From the NCBI GenBank assembly GCA_903970355.1, contig CAJCIF010000010.1, positions 1-15,001 of the forward strand: DNA of 15,001 nucleotides, written 5' to 3'. The position numbers and the translations under genes are program-made. Below are positions 1-8,064 of this stretch, in pieces. The stretch's first letter is position 1. Every line of letters starts with the position of its first letter. This stretch comes from Actinomycetota bacterium (GTDB lineage: Bacteria > Cyanobacteriota > Vampirovibrionia > Obscuribacterales > Obscuribacteraceae). Under the pieces are notes generated by a model, which saw only the letters and a program-made list of their open reading frames with translations, had not been told where the DNA came from and made no database searches.

Positions 1-13
1 TGAGATTCCCCTA

Positions 14-901
14 ATGAACTTCCAAATTCGCGTTATCGCCGGGCTTGTATTGGCTCAAATCTCTATTTGGCCGGTTTTTTCTGCTGAAAGCATAGACAGT
101 CAAGCGCTGATTAAGCAAGTCAGCGACGTAACCGCAAGCATTGAAAAGTCGCCGAAAGATCATTTTCTCTATGATGAAAGAGCGCGATTGAATTGCGATC
201 TCGGACAGTATGACAAGGTTGTTGAAGATTGCACAATATCGCTGGAGCTAAGTCCGGAAGATCTGCGCGCCATGCACTTGCGCTCGATCGCTTACAAGGC
301 TTTAGGCAAAAATGCAGAAGCTAAAGCGGATGAAGATAAGTTGGTTTCTATGGCTGGGCAAATGGGCCAGCGAAATTCAAGCAAAGAACTTGATGCAGCC
401 ACTAACAAGATAAAAGCAAATCCAAAAGACAGCAAAGCTTATTCGGATCGAGCGGCGCTTTATTTAAGTGCCAATAATTTCAATGCTGCCCTGGCAGATT
501 GCAACAAAGCGATCTCTCTCAATCCCAAAAATAAAGCCGCTTATTTCACCCGCATGGGTACTTACATTGGTTTGCACAGAAATGCTGAGGCGAATCTGGA
601 TAAAGCTAATTTTGATAAGCTCAACGCTAGTGATGTAGCGGTTTTTAGCAAGAGCGCTGTTTCTGATTACACGCATACCCTCTATATTAATCCGAAAGAC
701 GATGTTGCATTGGAACGTCGTGCCCAGGCTTATATGGATGTCGGTAACTACAAAGATGCATTACGCGATTTGAATAAATTGATTGAGCTAAGGCCAGATT
801 ATGAAACTGCCTATCTCATGAGAGCAACATGCTTTGCAAAGACAAATGACAAAGTGCATAGCGATGCCGACATGAAAACAGCTCAGAGTCTCGTTAAGTA
901 G
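14..901 (+). CDS. Secreted tetratricopeptide-repeat protein
   Basis: A 295-residue protein with an N-terminal signal peptide (hydrophobic stretch about residues 6-22, likely cleavage after F-S-A at 24). The rest is TPR-like helical repeats, clearest at about 48-81, 141-174 and 230-262, each with the usual small/aromatic spacing and an 'LNP' or 'LxP' ending such as ISLNPKN near 168-173. A less regular middle part (about 185-220) joins the repeats. TPR arrays act as protein-protein scaffolds; no catalytic motif is visible, so the partner is unknown. The ATG is preceded by only a weak GAG ribosome site, and its promoter lies outside the window. The gene ends by overlapping the converging HAD gene by 8 bp. 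It shares architecture, but no obvious close sequence identity, with the larger TPR protein at 12223-14112. The family call is secure; the role is unknown. Confidence 0.85.
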   Translation: MNFQIRVIAGLVLAQISIWPVFSAESIDSQALIKQVSDVTASIEKSPKDHFLYDERARLNCDLGQYDKVVEDCTISLELSPEDLRAMHLRSIAYKALGKNAEAKADEDKLVSMAGQMGQRNSSKELDAATNKIKANPKDSKAYSDRAALYLSANNFNAALADCNKAISLNPKNKAAYFTRMGTYIGLHRNAEANLDKANFDKLNASDVAVFSKSAVSDYTHTLYINPKDDVALERRAQAYMDVGNYKDALRDLNKLIELRPDYETAYLMRATCFAKTNDKVHSDADMKTAQSLVK

Positions 902-2150
902 TTCCCTTTTGCTGTGCCAGTTCTAGACCGGCGTTTTGAATTGCAAATGCAAAAGCTTCATTCACGTTTGGGAATACTTGCGTGCATACCTTTGCGAGTG
1001 ATGCAATTTTGTTTTCGTCGGTCGCAATACCGAGACCTTGCAGTGTAATTTGATAGCCTTTCTCGTTCAGGGTATCTCTCAACTTATGCATTGGTGTGAT
1101 GCCCGAGATGGTGTCTTCGAAAACGAAAACGTTCAGGTTCTTGTTTTTAAGATCTTCCAAATCGCCTGATTGATTGTGGATGAATTCATAAGCAAGTTCC
1201 AGTGTATTTGAATTGCTGTTGCCTCTAATTGCGGCAAGAAGCGCAGCCAGAGCTTGAGTAGTGTGTGGCTTTGTCAAAGACTCAGGATTTCGATCATGAT
1301 TTCGTGCTAGCCAATCCATCATTCCCATGCCGACAAGCGGCAGTTTTGACATTCCACTTGCTTCAAGCGCAAGCTCGGCTTCGGGTGAGTAGCCCGGTAA
1401 CGGTGCCTTATCGATTGGCGGCAAACTGGGTCTTGCCGTATAAACACCGGCATAAAAATTGTCCTGCCCCTTCAGCCGAAAGATAGCTTCGACTGTATTT
1501 CGATCAATTGCTACTCTGTCTTCTTGCTTCAGAAGGGAAGGACCAGTGTATTCATTTTCGAGGTTATATGTTTTGGTGAATTCGTCGCTACCAAGAATGA
1601 TGTTTTGAAAGAGCTTTGTACCGTAGCTTTCATAGGGCGATCTGGTGCCGGATAGAAAAGCGCCGAGGAGTTTTTTCCAGGCAGTTCTTCTTGCCGGCGA
1701 TGCAAACCCTCTTTGAACCAGGTAGTTGTATACAACATCTGGAGGATGTGCCTGGCTTTGTTCAAGCCCTGATCTTAATAGCGCCGCGTCCGACTTATAG
1801 TCTGGTCTCTTGATCGAAATGCCATAGGCGCCAGAGGTAGCTATGCGCATCGCTTCAAGACGTTGATGAACATTGGCTTGGTCTGAAACATTCAGTCCCA
1901 TTCCTTCAAGTTTCCAGTTAAGAGCATACAAGATACTAGCAAATACAATATTCGTAATGTCCCATACGTCATGCAGGCCGCAAGCCTCCATATAAGATAT
2001 TTCAGCTGCAGTCGGTAAAATCTCCTCCCGATTTTCGATACCTAACTTGTCTATCAAGAGCTTAAGAGTTTGTGTGATACCAGCTCGATAACCAAGCGGT
2101 TCTACGATCACACCATCAACATCAAACAAAAATACCGTAGTGCCAGTCAT
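894..2150 (-). CDS. HAD-superfamily phosphatase-like protein with very long cap; candidate histidinol-phosphatase
   Basis: A 418-residue protein with all four HAD motifs: motif I DVDGV (nucleophile D10, acid D12), motif II threonine T238 in VYTARPS, motif III lysine K294 in LTKPHT, and motif IV E345-D346 in VFEDT. This predicts a Mg-dependent phosphatase using an aspartyl-phosphate intermediate, in the cytoplasm (no signal peptide). The stretch between motifs I and II, where C1 caps sit, is about 220 residues. That is much longer than the usual subfamily I cap, so total length exceeds a typical 220-280 residue HAD enzyme. It is the last gene of the his operon and its ATG overlaps the kinase stop by one base (TAATG), which suggests translational coupling. 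The operon shows no other histidinol-phosphate phosphatase, so this is the natural candidate, but that is inference from position. A phosphatase for the product of the neighbouring kinase is the main alternative. Confidence 0.8.
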   Translation of the reverse strand: MTGTTVFLFDVDGVIVEPLGYRAGITQTLKLLIDKLGIENREEILPTAAEISYMEACGLHDVWDITNIVFASILYALNWKLEGMGLNVSDQANVHQRLEAMRIATSGAYGISIKRPDYKSDAALLRSGLEQSQAHPPDVVYNYLVQRGFASPARRTAWKKLLGAFLSGTRSPYESYGTKLFQNIILGSDEFTKTYNLENEYTGPSLLKQEDRVAIDRNTVEAIFRLKGQDNFYAGVYTARPSLPPIDKAPLPGYSPEAELALEASGMSKLPLVGMGMMDWLARNHDRNPESLTKPHTTQALAALLAAIRGNSNSNTLELAYEFIHNQSGDLEDLKNKNLNVFVFEDTISGITPMHKLRDTLNEKGYQITLQGLGIATDENKIASLAKVCTQVFPNVNEAFAFAIQNAGLELAQQKGTT

Positions 2151-3421
2151 TAAGCAGATCCGCCAATGGCAAACAATTCGTCGATCACTTCTGTCAATTT
2201 GTTCGAACTGGTTTTGCTTTCACTGCCAAGTTCCATGGCCATTGCACAGCCAAGCAATTTGATCGATGCCGGATATCTCTCAGCGAGTGTGCCATCAGAT
2301 TTGCTTTCTGCCAGGAGATTGACAGTTAAGAAAGGACAACAAAATAGCGAAGATCGAAGGTAAGTTTGCCAATTGTCTGCAAGCATTCCATTTTTACGTA
2401 ATAATTCGAAAGTTGGCTTTAACACGTGCTTTTTGCGCAACTCTAAAAAGGAAAGACGGAGTTCGCTGGGCATGAACGAGTGTTCAATTGTTATCTCGCT
2501 ATCTGTAATTTTGTAGGTCAATTCAAATTCTTTAGAAACCTGTTCCGGATAGTACATCCAGCGAGCTAAGAAATTGTGGAAGGTAGGCTTGGTCAAATCA
2601 ATCAAGGGATGATGCAATCCGGCAAAGGCGGGGTCGAACATATAGAACGACTCGCTGTCTAGATTGACAAAAAGGTTGCCGTTGTGCGCATCACCATGTC
2701 CGATTACAGCAGGGCCGGTATCCGGTTTGAGAATTGATCTGCTCCGCTCGATTACCTGATCGAGAGTATCTTTATATTCCACTCCATTAATTCGCCAGCG
2801 TTTCTTAGCTAGTTCACCAAACGGTATTTGTTGATCGCCAAGATTGAGCGACTTGCCTCGATAAAAAAGTCCGATCCGGCCATCTTCAGCAAGTCGGTGT
2901 GAAAACAATTGATGCACCGGTGCCAGTTTTTGCTTGTCGGCTGGCGATGTTATCAGGGATGATTCATAGATTTTGAAGACAGTACGATCTAATTTTTCTT
3001 GAGCCCGCAAAAGAGATTGCACTGTTTTGCTGTCGGTCGAACCTCGCATGAATTTGTCTTCTTCATCTTTGAGCATGTCGAATAGTGTCGGCAAAGATAT
3101 GATCTCGTACAGCACAATCTGTTTGCCAGGTTTGTGCGTGATTTGCTTGGATTGATAGATGGGATAGCCTGCTTTAGCCAGGACTTCCGAGTTGTAGTAT
3201 TCCGATATTTGCTCGTTTTCTTCAGTGTGGGTTTTGAAGAAGTATTTTTCGCCGTTCTTATAAGAAATGAATCCATTGATGGAGTTCAATGACTGTGGGC
3301 GCGGTTGAAGTTCAACTTCCTCAATCGATTCATCTTCGCTATTTTTCAAAAAATGCAAGAGCTCATCTTCGGCTTTCTTCTTGTCGCTGAATTGCAATTT
3401 CTGGATGTCGGTTAAAATCAT
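2150..3421 (-). CDS. Aminoglycoside/choline-kinase-fold (APH-like) protein of unknown substrate
   Basis: A 423-residue cytoplasmic protein with the hallmarks of the APH/choline kinase fold. These are a candidate ATP-binding lysine K63 in YFFKTH followed by a helix with E79, the catalytic loop HGDAHNGN (H242-N249; D244 the catalytic base, N249 a metal ligand), and the metal-binding FDPAFAG (D263). Length is above the usual 260-350 residues because of a long C-terminal helical part (about 280-420). It overlaps hisD upstream by 4 bp (ATGA) and the HAD gene downstream by 1 bp, so it is translated as part of the his operon. APH-fold enzymes phosphorylate small hydroxylated or amino compounds; neither the sequence nor known histidine biosynthesis supplies an obvious substrate. 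A function in antibiotic resistance is unlikely given the operon context. Substrate unknown. Confidence 0.75.
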   Translation of the reverse strand: MILTDIQKLQFSDKKKAEDELLHFLKNSEDESIEEVELQPRPQSLNSINGFISYKNGEKYFFKTHTEENEQISEYYNSEVLAKAGYPIYQSKQITHKPGKQIVLYEIISLPTLFDMLKDEEDKFMRGSTDSKTVQSLLRAQEKLDRTVFKIYESSLITSPADKQKLAPVHQLFSHRLAEDGRIGLFYRGKSLNLGDQQIPFGELAKKRWRINGVEYKDTLDQVIERSRSILKPDTGPAVIGHGDAHNGNLFVNLDSESFYMFDPAFAGLHHPLIDLTKPTFHNFLARWMYYPEQVSKEFELTYKITDSEITIEHSFMPSELRLSFLELRKKHVLKPTFELLRKNGMLADNWQTYLRSSLFCCPFLTVNLLAESKSDGTLAERYPASIKLLGCAMAMELGSESKTSSNKLTEVIDELFAIGGSA

Positions 3422-4746
3422 ACTTTGGCTTTCACTGGATCAAATCTGATGTCGACGCTTCTTTTGTGGGCGTCTAATCCTTCTACAGTTGCTATGGTTT
3501 GCACGATTGGGCGTAGTCTTTCCAGTCCGGATTTGCTGAGGGTCGAGAACTGCACACGCTTCATGAACGTCCAAACACCAACGGGTGAAGTTTGGCGTGC
3601 CCAGCCACTGGAAGGAAGTACGTGATTTATACCGGTTGCATAGTCACCCGTTGCCACTGGATTGTAGTAGCCGAGGAACGAAGAACCGGCATTGGTGATT
3701 TGATCGAAAGTCTTATATGGATTCTTGGTGAGAATTTCAAGATGCTCCGGAGCGTACTTATTGGTGAAATCGATTGCTTTCTCCATTGAGCTGGTCACGA
3801 CGATGGCACTATAGGTAGCAAGCGCTGTGGCAATGTATTCTTGCCTGGATAGAAGATCAAACTGCTTTGCTACTTCAGCTTTAGCAAGCTTGGCCAATTC
3901 CATCGAATCAGTCACCAATACGCCTGCTGAATCCGGACCATGCTCGGCTCTAGCCAAAATATCTGCCGCACAATAACTGGCTTTCCTATCTAGATCCATT
4001 TCGGAGGTGGTATCTGCGTCAGCCAGAATAATTGCCTCGCTGGGACCAGCCGGCATGTCAATACCAACTTTGATCTGGCAAAGAATTTTAGCAGCAGTCA
4101 CAAACGGACTACCTGGTCCAGCGATCAATTGAACAGGAGCAATCGTTTTTGTGCCATACGCAAGTGCAGCAATAGCTTGGGCACCACCAATACGATAGAT
4201 TTCTTTTACTCCGCACAGGTGGGCCGCAATTAAAACCTCGTGCCCTTTGCCGCGTGGTGAAATACAAGAAACGATGCGCTTACAACCTGCTGTTTTTGCT
4301 GCAACTGCCAGTATTTGTTGGACGGTTGGAAAAGGGTTTTTGCCACCTGGAACATACAATCCGACTTCTTCAATGGGTGTCCATTTTTCACCAACCATAA
4401 TGCCGCTTTCTAGTTCTTTCGACCAGGAAGGTACGTGGATTTTTTGCAGTTCGTGAAAACGCGTGGAAAGCTCAATTTGTTCCTTGATGCGTTCTACGAT
4501 TTCTTTACTCGTCTCGCTGTATGCGTTTTCAATATCCGTTTCCGTTACAACCAGTCTTGAGATATTGTAATCGGGATCGTCCCACTCTTTGGTGCAGCGA
4601 ACGAGGGCATCGTCCCCATTGGTGCGAACATCTTGAATGATCTGCTCAACCTTTGCTTTAACATTATCAATGTCACTTGCTGCGCGCTTCATGATTCGAT
4701 CCAGTTCGGAAGCAGACATTTTGTCTTGCTCATAGATATTGATCAT
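3418..4746 (-). CDS. hisD: Histidinol dehydrogenase
   Basis: A 442-residue enzyme, the normal family length, for the last two steps of histidine synthesis: NAD-dependent oxidation of histidinol through histidinal to histidine. Recognised by YVPGGK (131-136), RIGGAQAIAALAYGT (185-199), AGPGSPFVTAAK (209-220), MPAGPSEA (231-238), the catalytic pair E334-H335 in YAPEHLE, GDYATG with D368, and H427 in the C-terminal GLDAHKRS. In the E. coli enzyme zinc is bound by Gln259, His262, Asp360 and His419. Here His269, Asp368 and His427 are kept, but the Gln position is Arg266 (ARAEHG instead of SQAEHG, codon AGA). The gene starts 6 nt after the aminotransferase stop, with an AAGGAG ribosome site inside the end of that gene, and overlaps the kinase gene by 4 bp. 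Assignment is strong from sequence and operon; full activity is less certain because of the ligand change. Confidence 0.95.
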   Translation of the reverse strand: MINIYEQDKMSASELDRIMKRAASDIDNVKAKVEQIIQDVRTNGDDALVRCTKEWDDPDYNISRLVVTETDIENAYSETSKEIVERIKEQIELSTRFHELQKIHVPSWSKELESGIMVGEKWTPIEEVGLYVPGGKNPFPTVQQILAVAAKTAGCKRIVSCISPRGKGHEVLIAAHLCGVKEIYRIGGAQAIAALAYGTKTIAPVQLIAGPGSPFVTAAKILCQIKVGIDMPAGPSEAIILADADTTSEMDLDRKASYCAADILARAEHGPDSAGVLVTDSMELAKLAKAEVAKQFDLLSRQEYIATALATYSAIVVTSSMEKAIDFTNKYAPEHLEILTKNPYKTFDQITNAGSSFLGYYNPVATGDYATGINHVLPSSGWARQTSPVGVWTFMKRVQFSTLSKSGLERLRPIVQTIATVEGLDAHKRSVDIRFDPVKAKV

Positions 4747-4752
4747 TCGATG

Positions 4753-5997
4753 TCACTCCTTGGACAAAGTACCGTTCAGAAAATTTTCGATGCGATCAAG
4801 CGCTTCTGTAAGTTCTTCTTCAGTAGCGCCAAAAGAAAGTCGAATATGACCTTCGCCTGTAGGTCCGAAGGCGCTGCCAGGAACAGTTATTACGCGGGCT
4901 TCCTTTAACAGTTTAACAGCGTAGTCAATTGATGAAAGCGATGTATTAACCTTTGGAAAGAGATAGTATCCGCCCATAGGTTTCACATATGAGAAGGTGT
5001 CTTTCATGCGGTCAAGACGGTCACATACCAAGTTGCGCCGATTGAGAAGTGCCTCGCGCAAAGCATTGACGCTATGATCTCCTAAGCCATCTTTCCCATT
5101 TGTGGCACGCAGTGCGGCAAGCGCTGCGAATTGCGAAATTGTTGGTGCGCAAATTGCAAATGCGTCGTGGACCTTTAAAGCTTGTTGAATTATGCGCTCG
5201 CTTGCGTACATAAAACCAACCCGCCAGCCGGTCATGCAAAATCTCTTTGAAAAACTGCATGCTGCAATGATGTTACTTTTCAATTCCGGCAACGAGAGCA
5301 AGCTGAAATAAGGTGCGTTATCGTAAATCAAAAAATCGTAGGCTTCATCTGTTATCACAAACAAATTATGCTCAAGAACAATTTCGGCAATTTGTCGTAG
5401 TTCAGCTTCGCTAAAAACCGCGCCGGTAGGATTGACAGGATTGCAAAATATGATCGCCTTTGTTTTTTTTGTTATGGCTTTGCGCAGAGCATCAATATCA
5501 AATCGCCAGTTGTTATTTTCTTGCACTGGAACAAAAACTGGTTTTCCTTCTGCGAACAAAACTTGCTCGATGTGAGAGGCATATGTAGGTGTAGGAAGAA
5601 TTACTTCGTCGCCACGCTCAATAATTGTGCTGATACCTACAGCCAGCGCTTCCATACCGCCGCATGTTATGAACACTTCCTTGTTGGGATCGACAGTGAT
5701 GTTTCTAGTGCGCTTAAGATCGCGGCAAACTTCTACTTTGAGTTCCGGGATGCCTGGTTGCAGGGAATACTTGCCGATAGTGCTGCTAGTGCGCAATTCC
5801 TCGATTACAGCTTCTCGAATGAATTCAGGCGTTGAGAAAGATGGAATGCCTTGACCGAGTGAAACACATCCGCCTATTTCAGCGGCGAGCATGGGCATTT
5901 GTTTGATTGCTGATACCGTTATTTGAGCAACTCGATTTGAGATGCCGCTAAGTTGTTCCTCCTGGCCAACGCTTTCAAATACCGATCTGCTTTTCAT
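4753..5997 (-). CDS. Class I PLP-dependent aminotransferase, probable histidinol-phosphate aminotransferase
   Basis: A 414-residue fold-type I aminotransferase. Visible PLP-site residues are N189 in NPVNPTG, D217 in TDEAY, the Schiff-base lysine K251 in SFSKRFCMTGWRVGF, and the substrate carboxylate arginine R386 in HIRLSFG. The MTGWR(V/I)G signature and the length are typical of AspC/PatA-like aspartate-type aminotransferases. Canonical HisC is nearer 350-370 residues and usually has a shorter SKAFGLAGLR-type motif. Since it lies between hisA-IE and hisD in the same operon and no other aminotransferase is present, it most likely makes L-histidinol phosphate from imidazole-acetol phosphate and glutamate. 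This would be functional replacement of HisC by a different subgroup, and it is inference. Start: ATG with AAGGA about 10 nt upstream; the 46-bp gap to the preceding gene is the largest inside the operon. Confidence 0.85.
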   Translation of the reverse strand: MKSRSVFESVGQEEQLSGISNRVAQITVSAIKQMPMLAAEIGGCVSLGQGIPSFSTPEFIREAVIEELRTSSTIGKYSLQPGIPELKVEVCRDLKRTRNITVDPNKEVFITCGGMEALAVGISTIIERGDEVILPTPTYASHIEQVLFAEGKPVFVPVQENNNWRFDIDALRKAITKKTKAIIFCNPVNPTGAVFSEAELRQIAEIVLEHNLFVITDEAYDFLIYDNAPYFSLLSLPELKSNIIAACSFSKRFCMTGWRVGFMYASERIIQQALKVHDAFAICAPTISQFAALAALRATNGKDGLGDHSVNALREALLNRRNLVCDRLDRMKDTFSYVKPMGGYYLFPKVNTSLSSIDYAVKLLKEARVITVPGSAFGPTGEGHIRLSFGATEEELTEALDRIENFLNGTLSKE

Positions 5998-6043
5998 TGT
6001 GCTTGAATCCTTATTTATGGACTTGATTTATCAACTTTGGTTA

Positions 6044-7282
6044 TTAACGTCTGCGCCCGCCTAATTCTGCTTCGATATCGGACCAATCAAGACCCTCATC
6101 AACAGCTAAGACCGACATGTGATAAATTACATCGGCTATTTCCCAGCGCAGATTTTCAACCGAAGTGAAGTTCATCACTTCAGCGCTTTCTTCTGCAATT
6201 TTAGAAAGCAGTTCCTTACGGTCTGCGAATAATTTGGCTGAATACGATTTTTCTGATCTTTCTGCTTTACGTTGCTTTAGCGTTTCGAAAAGCTCATGAA
6301 GTGAAAATCTGCGATTGGCAGTCGAATTTCCAAAGCAGCTATAAGAACCCTTGTGACACGCACCATCGGTTTGGGCCACTGTAAAGAGCAGCGTGTCTCG
6401 ATCACAATCTAGCCGGCATGACATAAGCGTTTGCCTTGCTCCGGAAGTTGCACCCTTCTCCCACAATTCTTGTCTGGAGCGGCTGTAGTATACCCCTTTT
6501 CCTTCTTTTAAGGCTATGGCAAGGGACTCTTTTGATGAATAGGCAAGCATTAAAACTTGCCCGGATGAATCCTGGACAATCGTAGGACAAAGGCCGTCTT
6601 TGTTGAAATTCACAGATCCAATTACAGCTTCGGAGAGATCAATTTTGCCGGTATAAAGTGCCATTCCCACCTGAACATCAATGCCATGTTTTGAAATGTC
6701 GATGATTTCTTGAGTAGTAGCAATTCCGCCTGCTACAGTTAGAGCCTTGCCGCCGAGTTTGTCTGCAAGAGTCTTTACGTAGCCTGAATCCATACCACCC
6801 ATGCCGCCTTCATTTTCAATGAAAGTGGTGAGGAAGCCGGAACAATAAGGAGCCAGCCGCTCTGCTCTTTCAATAAAATTTTCGCCGGTGGGGTTTACCC
6901 AGCCGCGATCAAAAACTTCGCCTTTCTTTTGATCTAAAGCAACGATAACGAGATCAGCCGGAAACTTCTTCAAGAAATCCGGCTCAGCTGCGGTACCTAT
7001 GATTATCTGTTTGGCACCAGCACGCAAAAGTTCTCGACCTGTTTCAACATCTCTAATGCCGCCGCCGGCTCGCACATCTGCAACACGGCAAATTTGTTTG
7101 AGCAGATCAAGATTTTTTCCCTTTCCGAGGGCCGCATCAAGATCAATAACGGCTATCTCGCCAAACTTATTGAATTCCCTGGCCAGATCAATCGGATCTT
7201 TGTCTGATTGCAGAACAAACTCTTTACCCTGCTTAAGTTGAACGGCTTTGCCGCTTTGAATGTCTATGCTCGGAACAATCAT
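6044..7282 (-). CDS. hisAIE: Trifunctional HisA-HisI-HisE fusion protein
   Basis: A 412-residue protein covering three consecutive activities. Residues 1-222 are HisA, the ProFAR isomerase (beta/alpha)8 barrel: catalytic D7 in PSIDIQ, D117 in ALDQKKG, the T152/T153 region before ENEGG, and phosphate-binding GGGIRD (73-78) and AGGIAT (184-189). Residues about 225-317 are HisI, PRA-CH: VYYSRSRQELWEKG (264-277), D292/D294/D296 in LDCDRD for metal, and C309/C316 in CHKGSYSC. Residues about 325-410 are HisE, PRA-PH: KIAEESAEV (361-369) and EIADVIYH (381-388), typical MazG-like acidic Mg-binding motifs. HisE and HisI convert PR-ATP to PR-AMP to ProFAR, and HisA isomerises ProFAR to PRFAR, so one chain runs three consecutive steps. 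No stop or frameshift interrupts the linkers. HisI-HisE fusions are common; HisA joined in front is unusual. It overlaps hisF by 4 bp (ATGA). Confidence 0.93.
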   Translation of the reverse strand: MIVPSIDIQSGKAVQLKQGKEFVLQSDKDPIDLAREFNKFGEIAVIDLDAALGKGKNLDLLKQICRVADVRAGGGIRDVETGRELLRAGAKQIIIGTAAEPDFLKKFPADLVIVALDQKKGEVFDRGWVNPTGENFIERAERLAPYCSGFLTTFIENEGGMGGMDSGYVKTLADKLGGKALTVAGGIATTQEIIDISKHGIDVQVGMALYTGKIDLSEAVIGSVNFNKDGLCPTIVQDSSGQVLMLAYSSKESLAIALKEGKGVYYSRSRQELWEKGATSGARQTLMSCRLDCDRDTLLFTVAQTDGACHKGSYSCFGNSTANRRFSLHELFETLKQRKAERSEKSYSAKLFADRKELLSKIAEESAEVMNFTSVENLRWEIADVIYHMSVLAVDEGLDWSDIEAELGGRRR

Positions 7283-8064
7283 ACTCTCACCGCAATTTTG
7301 GCCTTTTTGACTTCATCTTTTAGTTTTTGAACGGTCCACATTCCGTCATGAAAGATGGTGGCAGCCAAAGCCGCATCCGCATGACCTTCCTGAAATACTT
7401 CAATGAAACTTCCCGGCCCGGATGCACCTCCGGATGCAATAACGGGAATGGGCAAACCATCGGAGAATTTACGGGTAAGTTTGAGGTCGAATCCGTCTTG
7501 TGTGCCGTCACGATCCCAAGATGTTAACAGAATTTCGCCAGCACCGTTTTCTACACATTTCTGTGCCCAGGCAAAAGCATCCAGACCAGTGTTCTGGCGA
7601 CCACCCTGAACAAGAACATCCCAGATTGGGTCTTCTTTATCTGTGTCTTTTCGCATTCGGGCATCTATAGCCACAACACAGCATTGGGAGCCGCAGGCAA
7701 AAGCAATTTCTGAAACAAGTTCAGGGCGCTTAACAGCGGAGGAATTTACCGAGACTTTTTCTGCACCGCAGTTTAATAAACGTTCGACATCACTGAGATT
7801 TGATATACCACCACCAACGGTGAAAGGAATGGACAGCTTGTAAGCAACTCTTTCAACTAGATCAAAAACAGTTTTGCGTTCTTCATGAGTAGCAGATATA
7901 TCCAAAAACATGAGTTCATCAGCACCTTCTTCTTCATAGCGCTGAGCCAGTTCGACCGGATCCCCAATATCACGCAAATTAGAAAAATTGACGCCTTTTA
8001 CAGTGCGCCCGCCTGCAACGTCCAGGCAGGGAATTATTCTGCGGCATAGTCCATTATGTGACAC
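7279..8064 (-). CDS. hisF: Imidazole glycerol phosphate synthase, cyclase subunit HisF
   Basis: A 261-residue (beta/alpha)8-barrel cyclase that, with the HisH glutaminase, turns PRFAR and ammonia into imidazole glycerol phosphate and AICAR. The two catalytic aspartates are visible: D15 in [10 protein letters not shown] and D134 in VVAIDAR. Phosphate-binding loops VGGGI (83-87) and ASGGASG (210-216) and the [13 protein letters not shown] segment (181-193) are typical. The start is GTG at 8064, supported by a GGTGGA ribosome site 7 nt upstream; no in-frame ATG lies between it and the conserved RRIIPCLD. The N-terminus is about five residues longer than the usual MLxKRIIPCLD. The gene overlaps the end of hisH by 11 bp and the start of hisA-IE by 4 bp, consistent with coupled translation of the two subunits of one complex. 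Confidence 0.97.
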   Translation of the reverse strand: MSHNGLCRRIIPCLDVAGGRTVKGVNFSNLRDIGDPVELAQRYEEEGADELMFLDISATHEERKTVFDLVERVAYKLSIPFTVGGGISNLSDVERLLNCGAEKVSVNSSAVKRPELVSEIAFACGSQCCVVAIDARMRKDTDKEDPIWDVLVQGGRQNTGLDAFAWAQKCVENGAGEILLTSWDRDGTQDGFDLKLTRKFSDGLPIPVIASGGASGPGSFIEVFQEGHADAALAATIFHDGMWTVQKLKDEVKKAKIAVRV

